From contig JAGMCY010000170.1 of assembly GCA_023128965.1 (NCBI GenBank), positions 1-5,533 on the forward strand: DNA of 5,533 nt, in the 5' to 3' direction. Origin of the DNA: Candidatus Aenigmatarchaeota archaeon. Its GTDB lineage: Archaea > Aenigmatarchaeota > Aenigmatarchaeia > QMZP01 > QMZT01. Below are positions 1 to 5,213 of this stretch, in pieces. The position numbers and the translations under genes were made by a program. Within the stretch, counting starts at the first letter, position 1. The number at the start of each line of letters is the position of its first letter. The notes under the pieces are model-generated. The model was not told the DNA's origin, did no database searches, and saw nothing but the letters and a program-made list of their open reading frames with translations.

Positions 1-255
1 AATCTTTGTGTAAATGTCAGGCATTCTGAATCTTTCCCGTTCATATAAATACCAGTCAAGTAACAGATTTGTTTTTGTGTATTCTTTGCCCTTATCAAAA
101 TAAAACGCGCCGTTTATCAAAGAAAGTGCTCTATTCATTGTGATATTACCATCAGAAAGGTCAATTGCTAGAGTCCTTCTAACAGCATTATAATCATTTA
201 CATCAAGACTTGGAAAAACATATGTAGTTACAGAGCCTGAGTTAGCAGCATTCAT
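1..255 (-). CDS. Hypothetical protein, 3' end beyond the window
   Basis: An open minus-strand frame runs without a stop from ATG at 255-253 to the left edge, giving the first 85 residues of a protein starting MNAANSGSVTTYVF. I do not recognise the family. The visible part has no signal peptide or hydrophobic membrane segment. It is a soluble-looking mix with aromatic and charged stretches (LLLDWYLYERERFRM near residues 67-80). The start is well supported: GAGGTG, a six-base match to the complement of the archaeal 16S rRNA 3' end, lies five bases upstream, and an in-frame TGA (267-265) closes the frame just before it. Composition is AT-rich (19 G+C of 60 at 61-120), unlike leuS. The upstream frame 265-345 is in the same phase, so an interrupted longer gene is an alternative. 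That this is coding is likely; its function is unknown. Confidence 0.75.
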   Translation of the reverse strand, partial: MNAANSGSVTTYVFPSLDVNDYNAVRRTLAIDLSDGNITMNRALSLINGAFYFDKGKEYTKTNLLLDWYLYERERFRMPDIYTKI

Positions 256-260
256 AACAA

Positions 261-266
261 CACCTC
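261..266 (-). promoter_or_regulatory. Shine-Dalgarno-like site GAGGTG
   Basis: Read on the minus strand, GAGGTG matches six bases of the sequence complementary to the archaeal 16S rRNA tail, five bases before the ATG at 255. It overlaps the TGA of the small upstream ORF, an arrangement that suits termination-reinitiation. It fixes the start of the partial gene. The TRAM and 397-aa genes in this window have no comparable site, and leuS has only a weak GGGT. Confidence 0.65.
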
Positions 267-345
267 AGTTTTTCTCTAGGGCTAACCACCACATCAGTCG
301 TATTTCAATATCTTCCATGTTTCTTATGATATACAAAGGATTCAT
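265..345 (-). CDS. Possible small ORF (26 aa) upstream of the hypothetical gene
   Basis: This short minus-strand frame starts at ATG 345-343 (MNPLYIIRNMEDIEIRLMWW and six more residues) and ends at TGA 267-265. A GGTG at 357-354 sits eight bases before the ATG as a weak ribosome-binding site. The frame stays open further upstream to a TAA at 417-415. A TTG start at 393 would give 42 aa with a protein-like basic/polar N-terminus (LNQKRRSSFENSGVDE). The stop overlaps the GAGGTG of the next gene and is in the same frame as it, so translational coupling, a leader peptide, or the front end of one gene split by a nonsense codon are all possible. It is too short to assign a family; coding status rests on context and residue composition only. 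Confidence 0.35.
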   Translation of the reverse strand: MNPLYIIRNMEDIEIRLMWWLALEKN

Positions 346-370
346 TTCATCGACACCCGAGTTTTCGAAA

Positions 371-399
371 GACGACCTTCGCTTTTGATTCAAGTCGTC
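371..399 (-). other. Leader hairpin
   Basis: GACGAC pairs with GTCGTC (six base pairs, 371-376 with 394-399). Two further A-U pairs are possible past a one-base bulge, leaving a loop of about 12 nt. It lies between the TATA element at 469-476 and the ATG at 345, so it would sit in the 5' leader of the minus-strand module unless the longer TTG-start version of the small ORF is real. No riboswitch class is recognised. Its function is unknown; it may be an RNA-stability or translation element, or chance. Confidence 0.3.
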
Positions 400-468
400 A
401 ATCGCTGTTTGTTTTTAATTTTTGATAAGGTTTTACTATTTCTAAGTGATAATTTATTGTAATTAGGC

Positions 469-483
469 TTTATAAAGGTTTCG
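469..483 (-). promoter_or_regulatory. TATA box with BRE for the minus-strand module
   Basis: TTTATAAA (469-476) is an ideal archaeal TATA box. It is palindromic, so orientation must come from the flank. On the minus strand it is preceded by CGAAACC, a good purine/A-rich BRE, whereas the plus-strand flank (TTAGGC) is poor. Transcription should therefore start near 446 and run leftwards, giving a leader of about 100 nt to ATG 345 or 190 nt to ATG 255. Minor use in the other direction for the TRAM gene cannot be excluded. Confidence 0.5.
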
Positions 484-507
484 GTGGGGGGATTTTTACG
501 TTCCATG

Positions 508-523
508 CAAAACCGATATTAAT
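508..523 (+). promoter_or_regulatory. Candidate promoter of the TRAM gene (leaderless)
   Basis: ATATTAAT (516-523), preceded by the A-rich BRE-like CAAAACC, is centred about 26 bases before the ATG at 545. That is the spacing expected if transcription starts at the start codon. No Shine-Dalgarno precedes the ATG, which fits a leaderless mRNA. The better-looking TTTAAATA at 531-538 is too close to the ATG to serve this start. Confidence 0.35.
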
Positions 524-544
524 ACCTGTATTTAAATATTTCTC

Positions 545-805
545 ATGGCACAGATTTTCGGCGAGAGGAGCTTTCGAATTTCTCGGAGCCACAAGAAGAA
601 GGACAAATACACGAAAAAGAAACCACCTGTCAAGAGAGGGCAAATACTCGAAATCTATATAAGGGATATGAGCAGGAAGGGGGACGGGGTCGGGAAGGTC
701 GAGGACTTCGCTGTTTTCGTCCCCGGAGCGGAGGAAGGGGAAACTGTCAAAGTCAAGATAACCGAGGTGAAGAAGAACTGCGCCGTGGGTAAGAAAGTAG
801 AATAA
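545..805 (+). CDS. Small TRAM-domain RNA-binding protein
   Basis: This is an 86-aa protein. Residues 1-28 are strongly basic (a SHKKKDKYTKKK-type tail). Residues ~29-86 form a single TRAM domain (the OB-fold RNA-binding unit also found in TrmA/RumA and MiaB-type enzymes): PVKRGQILEIYI, then MSRKGDGVGKVEDFAVFVPG, then ETVKVKITEVKKN and a terminal AVGKKVE strand. The order of RKGDGVG(K) turn, F-V-PGA and G-E-V-K-V-K-I matches the family. Stand-alone archaeal TRAM proteins of this size are cytoplasmic RNA binders, and at least one methanogen member has been described as an RNA chaperone; the role here is inferred from that. The start is the only plausible one: no other in-frame start precedes the domain. 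It converges with leuS, with one base between the two stop codons. Confidence 0.9.
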   Translation: MAQIFGERSFRISRSHKKKDKYTKKKPPVKRGQILEIYIRDMSRKGDGVGKVEDFAVFVPGAEEGETVKVKITEVKKNCAVGKKVE

Positions 806-806
806 T

Positions 807-3674
807 TTATTCAACCTCGATCCCCGGCTTCCCTGGTGAAGCTTTCGCTGCTTTATCGCTTTTCGAATCTTCCGCCCTGATGATTTCGATTTCGTACCCG
901 AACTCTTTCTTGAGGAAATTCTTGGTTTCTGAAAGCGAGGAGAATTCGCTGTCCTGGTCCATCACGAAAGACGGGAGCTTGGAAGGATCTTTAACAACGG
1001 CCGGGACGATCTTCGCTATTTCCATGCCGTGCTCCTTGTCCATCACGTTCTTCATGATTTTTTTCACGTCCCTGGTCTTCTCGATCTCCTTCTTGAGCTT
1101 TTTGAAGAAGGCGTATTTCCATTTGGCGGGAACGAAAAGGCGGATTTTTTTCGGCTTGAACTTCACGAGCTTCAGGACGTTCCTTACGTCCTCGGCTGTT
1201 GTGTCAGCGAGTTCCTCGTACGCCACGAGTTTTTCATCGATCAGTTTTTTATCGTATTCGGGCCAGTTCTCAAGGGAAACGAACCCTTTCTTCCGCAATT
1301 TCTCCCACATCTCCTCGCTGAGGTGAGGAACGACAGGGTTGAGCATTTTAACGTACTTCTCCGCTATCAGGTTGTACACCGCTCTAACTTCGCTTTCATT
1401 CGCTCTCCTCTTAAGTTTCTTTATCCAAGAAGGGATCGTGTATATCGCCAAGTTCCCATAATCGCGAAGTCTCATCCCTTCTAAGGCCTCGCCCGCTTCT
1501 TTAATCGAAAGCTCGAACTTAGAGATGAAGGCCTTGCCCATGGGTCCGAGCTTCCCTTTCTTCCTTTTCTTGATTATTTCCGAAAGGAGAGCGTAAAGAT
1601 TCGAAAGGTTCTTCTGCATGTTCCCCGCTTCGTTCGTTTTCCAGTCAAAAGTTCCGTCAAGTGTGATTGCTGTGGATATGTACGCGCGGAAGGTGTCCGC
1701 CCCGTATTTGTTCTTGACGTCGAGGAGGGTGATCACGTTTCCTTTCGATTTGCTCATTTTCTGTCCCTCGCTCTGGACGAAGCCGTGGAAGGAGATTTTC
1801 TTAGGCCAGTACTTCTCAGGGAATATCCCAGCGTGCGCGAATATGAAAAACGACAGATGGTTGGAAAGGTGGGCGACATATGTGTGCCTGTGGTCGTTAG
1901 GATACCAGTAATCGAAATTCGAGCGCATCTCTTTTAGTACGCCAGTCTTGATTTTCGTTTTCTTGCTGACATTCGAGACATTTCCCTTCCCGAGGTAAAC
2001 GTAATCGAAGAATTCTGGAAGCAGTTGATCTGGCTTGATTTTGTGCTTGTTTATCAGGTTCTTGATCAGGTAGAAACTCATGTAAATCGTGGAATCGGAA
2101 AGGCTCTCTATTATCCATTTCTTATCGAACGGGAGGGGCGTCCCCAGCCCGCGTTTCCTGGCGGCAGGCCTCTTGTCCAGCCATTCGAATGTGTCCTCAA
2201 ACAGTTTCCTCATGGTTTCCGGAAGGAGATCCATCCTCTTAAGGCATTTGTAAGCCTTCCCTTTCCATCCCTTCGCGTTGAAATCGAGGAACCACTGGTC
2301 CTCCAGAACCGAGACCACGATCTTCGTCCCGTCCCTGCAATACGCTTCTCTTGAAGTTTCATACATTAAGTCGGCTTCCCCGTTTTTTATCAGTTCATCC
2401 TTGACCTTATCCTTCGCCTCCGTGACCTTCATACCAGCGTATGCCCCGCAGTTCTCGTTCATCACGCCCGTGTGGAAGCCCTCCTTGTAGATGAGCTGGG
2501 TCGCTTCTTCAAGCCTTGGATCATTCTGGTTCTTAAGCTTCATCTTTTCCGAGATCCTCAAAGCAGCGAGGTCACCCCAGCCAGGGATGTTTATTATCGG
2601 GATAACCTTTATTTTCCTAACCTCCCCGAAATCCAGTTCGTACCTCTCGCATTCGTCTTTATTTTCCTGCAAATCCTTCAGGGCCATCCAGTCGTACGGC
2701 GCATCGCTAGGGACGCTCGTTACGATCCCGCTACCCACGTTCGGGTCAACGAAAGTTGAAGGAAGGATGATGATTTTTTTGTTGATCCCGGGCGCCTTCG
2801 CGTACTTCCCTATAAGTTCCTTCCCGTTAACGTATCCAACGGTTTTCAGCCCCTTCTTCTGGTAGGAGAGCTTTTCTTTTCCTTCTTTGCTTATCGCCCA
2901 GGTTTCGTTCCCTATCTCTATTTTAACGTATTCCGTGTTCGGGTTAACCCACAGGTTTGTCTGGCCGAATACGGTTTCGGGCCTAAGCGTCGCGGCTACC
3001 AGAACCAGACCGTCATCCATCCTAAACTTCAGGAAGGTGAACTCGAGTTTTGAGACAGGATTCGTGTCCGCATCCTGTATGTCGTCCTCGCCCACGGCGT
3101 TGTCGCATTTAGGACAGAACAAAACGGGGTAGCTCCCCTTTATGAGGTAATCCTTTTCCCTGTATTTCGTGAACTGCCACGTTATGAAATTCTGGTAATC
3201 AGGATCGCCTGTCGTGAATCTCCTCGTCCAGTCGATTGACAAACCCAGAGAGGAGTATTCATCCACCATCTTGGGGATGAAAAACTTCACGATGTTCCAG
3301 GGATCTCTGAAGGATTCGAGAATTTTCTCAAGCTTCTTCTCGTTCTTCACGTAATTCCTAACATATCCTTTGTAAAGCCCTATCTTCCCCTCGTCCCCTG
3401 ATTCTATCGCGGCCGATATCCCGAGGACGGGCGTTCCTGTTATGTGGAAAGCCAGGGGGTAGAGAACGTTCAACCCCTTCATCCTCATGTATCTAACGTA
3501 AATGTCGCTTTCTGTCACCGCCCTCCCGTGCCCTATGTGCAGGCTTCCCGAAATGTAAGGGTAGGGAGTGGTGAAGAAGAACTTTTTCCCTTTTTTGTCA
3601 ACCTTCGGCTCAAAGACCTTCTTTTTCTTCCACTTATCCTGCCATTTCCTTTCGATTTTCCTCAAATCAACCAT
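807..3674 (-). CDS. leuS: Leucyl-tRNA synthetase (archaeal/eukaryotic type), complete
   Basis: This 955-aa enzyme activates leucine with ATP and charges tRNA-Leu in the cytoplasm. The class I signature HIGH is at residues 46-49 (SGSLHIGHGRAV) and KMSKS at 639-643 (GQKMSKSKGN). A CPKC zinc-type pair is at 187-190. The CP1 editing domain carries ATLRPETVFGQTNLWVNP (228-245) and GSGIVTSVPSDAPYDW (314-329), which resembles archaeal and eukaryotic cytosolic LeuRS rather than bacterial LeuRS. DQWFLDF is at 459-465, and the catalytic core resumes with LGKGN and FFIFAHAGIFPEKYWP (609-624). An anticodon-binding helical domain (~720-835) and the archaeal C-terminal domain ending in the PGKPGIEVE signature complete it. 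The length is normal. The ATG at 3674 is supported by the N-terminal alignment and by a TATA-like element 24 bases upstream. Composition is moderately GC-rich (32 of 60 at 2161-2220). No frameshift is seen. Confidence 0.97.
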   Translation of the reverse strand: MVDLRKIERKWQDKWKKKKVFEPKVDKKGKKFFFTTPYPYISGSLHIGHGRAVTESDIYVRYMRMKGLNVLYPLAFHITGTPVLGISAAIESGDEGKIGLYKGYVRNYVKNEKKLEKILESFRDPWNIVKFFIPKMVDEYSSLGLSIDWTRRFTTGDPDYQNFITWQFTKYREKDYLIKGSYPVLFCPKCDNAVGEDDIQDADTNPVSKLEFTFLKFRMDDGLVLVAATLRPETVFGQTNLWVNPNTEYVKIEIGNETWAISKEGKEKLSYQKKGLKTVGYVNGKELIGKYAKAPGINKKIIILPSTFVDPNVGSGIVTSVPSDAPYDWMALKDLQENKDECERYELDFGEVRKIKVIPIINIPGWGDLAALRISEKMKLKNQNDPRLEEATQLIYKEGFHTGVMNENCGAYAGMKVTEAKDKVKDELIKNGEADLMYETSREAYCRDGTKIVVSVLEDQWFLDFNAKGWKGKAYKCLKRMDLLPETMRKLFEDTFEWLDKRPAARKRGLGTPLPFDKKWIIESLSDSTIYMSFYLIKNLINKHKIKPDQLLPEFFDYVYLGKGNVSNVSKKTKIKTGVLKEMRSNFDYWYPNDHRHTYVAHLSNHLSFFIFAHAGIFPEKYWPKKISFHGFVQSEGQKMSKSKGNVITLLDVKNKYGADTFRAYISTAITLDGTFDWKTNEAGNMQKNLSNLYALLSEIIKKRKKGKLGPMGKAFISKFELSIKEAGEALEGMRLRDYGNLAIYTIPSWIKKLKRRANESEVRAVYNLIAEKYVKMLNPVVPHLSEEMWEKLRKKGFVSLENWPEYDKKLIDEKLVAYEELADTTAEDVRNVLKLVKFKPKKIRLFVPAKWKYAFFKKLKKEIEKTRDVKKIMKNVMDKEHGMEIAKIVPAVVKDPSKLPSFVMDQDSEFSSLSETKNFLKKEFGYEIEIIRAEDSKSDKAAKASPGKPGIEVE

Positions 3675-3692
3675 AAAATACGACCCTTTAAA

Positions 3693-3710
3693 TTAATATT
3701 AATCTCTTTA
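3693..3710 (-). promoter_or_regulatory. leuS promoter (probably leaderless)
   Basis: On the minus strand TAAAGAGA (BRE-like) is followed by TTAATATTAA, centred about 24 bases before the leuS ATG at 3674. That spacing puts the transcription start at or next to the start codon. Only a weak GGGT lies about ten bases upstream of the ATG, again consistent with a leaderless or near-leaderless message. The 59-base gap is shared with the divergent tRNA promoter. Confidence 0.45.
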
Positions 3711-3728
3711 TGTATTATAATTTAAAAT
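3706..3728 (+). promoter_or_regulatory. tRNA-Arg promoter region
   Basis: The stretch just before the tRNA is almost pure A/T (TTTATGTATTATAATTTAAA). TTTATGTA at 3707-3714 is centred about 24 bases before the tRNA 5' end at 3734, suiting a start at or very near the mature end. Several overlapping TATA-like octamers make the exact box uncertain. Confidence 0.35.
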
Positions 3729-3753
3729 AATTTGGGCGTGTAGCTCAGCTGGA

Positions 3754-3792
3754 AATTTCGAAAGACACGATTCCATTCGTGTCGGTCGGCAG
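3754..3792 (+). other. tRNA intron 1, D loop (between positions 20 and 20a), 39 nt
   Basis: The flanks fold as a bulge-helix-bulge. The four-pair helix GCTG (3748-3751) with CGGC (3787-3790) has one G-U pair. The three-nt bulge G-A|A is at 3752-3754 and the three-nt bulge A-G|T at 3791-3793, with both cuts after the second bulge base, as archaeal tRNA endonuclease prefers. The D stem lies just outside as the outer helix, past an A-A mismatch. The intron body carries a perfect seven-pair hairpin (GACACGA 3764-3770 with TCGTGTC 3777-3783). The inner helix is weak (ATT with GGT, one A-U and two G-U pairs). Splicing here restores a nine-nt D loop with all conserved bases. Confidence 0.85.
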
Positions 3793-3810
3793 TAGAGCGC
3801 GGGTCTTCTA

Positions 3811-3916
3811 TGGTTCCTCTGCAAAAGCGAAGGAACTGCTTGGAAGAGTTGAGGGCAAAAAACGAGCGACGCAGGCGAAACCTGCGTCATTCGAAAAGTC
3901 CAATGATAACGAAGAA
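3811..3916 (+). other. tRNA intron 2, canonical 37/38 site, 106 nt
   Basis: Helix CTTC (3805-3808) with GAAG (3911-3914) directly stacks on the anticodon stem. The bulges are T-A|T (3809-3811) and A-A|A (3915-3917), each cut after its second base, which gives canonical geometry. The inner helix is poor: only G3812-C3910, or a shifted three-pair GTT/AAC. This looks like a relaxed motif opening into a junction. The intron has hairpin I (GTTCCT 3813-3818 with AGGAAC 3831-3836, extended by GC/GC to an AAAA loop), helix TTGGA 3840-3844 with TCCAA 3899-3903, and inside it hairpin II (GACGCAGG 3868-3875 with CCTGCGTC 3881-3888, loop CGAAA). No reading frame or recognised guide-RNA boxes are present. 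Confidence 0.88.
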
Positions 3917-3957
3917 AGCCTGAGGCCGGGGGTTCGAATCCCCTCACGCCCATTAAC

Positions 3958-3968
3958 TTTTATTTTTT
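3958..3968 (+). terminator. Oligo-T terminator of tRNA-Arg
   Basis: TTTTATTTTTT begins five bases after the discriminator base. Runs of T on the coding strand are sufficient for archaeal RNA polymerase termination, so the tRNA is probably a single-gene transcript separate from the gene starting at 4020. Confidence 0.6.
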
Positions 3969-3983
3969 CGTTTGGAACAGGTT

Positions 3984-4000
3984 AAGAATAAATTATTTAT
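3984..4000 (+). promoter_or_regulatory. Candidate promoter of the 397-aa gene
   Basis: AGAATAAA (BRE-like) followed by TTATTTAT (3993-4000) is centred about 24 bases before the ATG at 4020. No Shine-Dalgarno precedes that ATG (the flank is CTTTTCTTT), so a leaderless transcript is likely. The general AT-richness makes the exact box uncertain. Confidence 0.35.
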
Positions 4001-4019
4001 TATCTAATTACTTTTCTTT

Positions 4020-5213
4020 ATGGTATTCCAGGGAAAGGATTACGGGATTGAAAGAATAGGTGAAACAAAATTTGATCATATAAAGCTATATCTCATGCTC
4101 TTCCCCTGCGATAATATTCCAGGCCATGAATATTACAGAGGTCTAATTAAATACCATAGGAAAGAGCGTGTTCTTTTTTACAAGAGGTTTCATGAATTAG
4201 CGGGAAGGGAACTTGGTAAGAACTACGGCAGCGAAGAGGCAATTAAGTTAATCAATAGAATTCTGAAGGATTCCAAAACAAAGGATAGAAACAAAAAAAT
4301 GAGTTTAGCATATATCAAAAGAATTGTGAAGGGAAGGGGGAAAATAGACAAGAGTAATGGAATGAGATTATATGATTTCGGTGCAGCAGCTGGCTTAACG
4401 CGATACGAAGCTGACCAGGTCTTAGATAACAATATGTGGCTATATCTTGATCACATAACAACGGAAAGGGGAGGAAGAGGTAATCCATTTATAATACCAG
4501 ACGAAAAATTTGAAGAATTCGCATCTCTGTTTTTAGGCACTGAAGAATACGGGGGAATAGATGCTAGAAACTCCGAACGAATAGAAGAACTGAACTCCAA
4601 AAAACTATGGGAAAACTACGAAAGAAAACATCTCAAGTTCTCTGAAAGCGGAATTACAACCGTAAGCAACAGTATCCCACCAAAGATTAGATCCTTAGTC
4701 TATCTATACAAATTCTTCTCTTCCAAGCAAAAGGACAAGGAATGGTACAAAGAAGCTAAAAGAAGTCTTCTGGGAGCTTATTTGAATATGAGTATGGAAT
4801 TCGAAAATGGTGCTGTTGTTGATACATACCCTTTAAGGGAATTTTTATTTGATATTCGGGGCGTCAAAAATATCAGGGAATTTGTATTAAAAAAAATCAT
4901 AGAGGGGAAGGAAAAACAATTTCTTAACAAATTAGGAAAAGGTGTGAGTTTTCATATACTCGAAAAATACGGGAAATTTATCGAAATTCATGACAAACTA
5001 GCGACCGAAGCGGAAAGGGAAAGTTCCATTAGAAGTGATAAATTAAGAGGCCTTAATAAATACAACTCCACCAAACAGAGTATTGAATTGGATATGAATC
5101 TGAACGAAACCAAACTACATCAAAATGAGGAAATCCCTGATGAAATAGATTATGCGAATAGGATTGAAAGAAAAAGAAATAGTGGTTGCGCCTCTATTCC
5201 GCAAGAGGTTTGA
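4020..5213 (+). CDS. Hypothetical protein, 397 aa, AT-rich
   Basis: This is a full-length open frame with no family I recognise. It is soluble, strongly charged and Lys/Glu/Arg-rich, with no signal peptide or membrane helix. Residues ~1-60 are aromatic-rich (YLMLFPCDNIPGHEYYRGL). Residues ~116-136 (RLYDFGAAAGLTRYEADQVL) look like the second and third helices of a helix-turn-helix, with GLTRYEA recalling TrmB/MarR-type domains; this is an inference from pattern only. Residues ~220-330 appear helical, and the last ~65 (from about 333) are polar and probably disordered. It has only two cysteines (30 and 390). Base use is AT-rich (21 G+C of 60 at 4021-4080 against 33 of 60 in tbp at 5221-5280), suggesting separate ancestry. 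The ATG at 4020 fits the promoter spacing. Its last 20 bases overlap the end of convergent tbp. Coding is well supported by length; function is unknown. Confidence 0.85.
   Translation: MVFQGKDYGIERIGETKFDHIKLYLMLFPCDNIPGHEYYRGLIKYHRKERVLFYKRFHELAGRELGKNYGSEEAIKLINRILKDSKTKDRNKKMSLAYIKRIVKGRGKIDKSNGMRLYDFGAAAGLTRYEADQVLDNNMWLYLDHITTERGGRGNPFIIPDEKFEEFASLFLGTEEYGGIDARNSERIEELNSKKLWENYERKHLKFSESGITTVSNSIPPKIRSLVYLYKFFSSKQKDKEWYKEAKRSLLGAYLNMSMEFENGAVVDTYPLREFLFDIRGVKNIREFVLKKIIEGKEKQFLNKLGKGVSFHILEKYGKFIEIHDKLATEAERESSIRSDKLRGLNKYNSTKQSIELDMNLNETKLHQNEEIPDEIDYANRIERKRNSGCASIPQEV

Larger units (their letters stand above)
3734..3952 (+). tRNA. tRNA-Arg(UCU) with two introns
   Basis: Exons are 3734-3753, 3793-3810 and 3917-3952, totalling 74 nt. 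The acceptor stem is seven perfect pairs (GGGCGTG 3734-3740 with CACGCCC 3945-3951) with discriminator A3952; CCA is not encoded. The D stem GCTC/GAGC (3743-3746, 3795-3798) encloses the spliced loop AGCTGGATA with A14, G18G19 and A21. The anticodon stem CGGGT/GCCTG (3800-3804, 3918-3922) encloses loop C-T-TCT-A-A, so the anticodon UCU reads AGA and AGG. The variable loop is 5 nt. The T stem GGGGG/CCCCT (one G-U) holds loop TTCGAAT. The spliced form, with GGATAGAGC and CTTCTAAGCC, is typical of archaeal tRNA-Arg(UCU), which confirms both splice choices. A minus-strand reading frame over the locus is an artefact of the conserved T arm. Confidence 0.96.

Noticed and set aside
363..373. The 11-mer TTTCGAAAGAC occurs both in the left leader (363-373) and in tRNA intron 1 (3756-3766), each time beside a hairpin starting GAC.
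   Set aside because: A few shared 11-mers are expected by chance in a sequence of this length, and the surrounding bases do not match, so this is not evidence of a repeat family.
531..538. TTTAAATA as the TATA box of the TRAM gene.
   Set aside because: It lies only six bases before the ATG, so it would place transcription start inside the coding region; ATATTAAT at 516-523 has the right spacing.
256..544. A tRNA, CRISPR or insertion-sequence remnant in the left intergenic stretch.
   Set aside because: No cloverleaf, spaced repeats or terminal inverted repeats were found; the stretch is explained by a small ORF, a leader hairpin and promoters.
880..3132. Several 70-150-aa plus-strand frames opposite leuS.
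   Set aside because: They are antisense shadows of a complete, conserved synthetase gene, with hydrophobic or low-complexity translations and no start context.
3903..3923. C-box-like ATGATAA in intron 2 and CTGA in the anticodon stem, suggesting a C/D guide RNA.
   Set aside because: The C box is imperfect, the boxes are about ten bases apart with no guide space, and the CTGA is part of the conserved tRNA stem.
3708..3953. 81-aa minus-strand frame across the tRNA (reads GVRGFEPPASGF near its start).
   Set aside because: This peptide is the usual reverse-strand translation of a tRNA T arm; the tRNA explains the sequence fully.
4518..4850. Possible LAGLIDADG homing endonuclease motifs in the 397-aa protein (LGTEEYGGID; LLGAYLNMSM).
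   Set aside because: The catalytic acidic residue and the following glycine are not in the required positions in either stretch, and spacing does not fit.
3918..5213. Possible integrated element using the tRNA-Arg 3' end as an attachment site.
   Set aside because: No second copy of the tRNA 3' segment was found in the window and no integrase is present; the AT-rich gene alone is not sufficient evidence.
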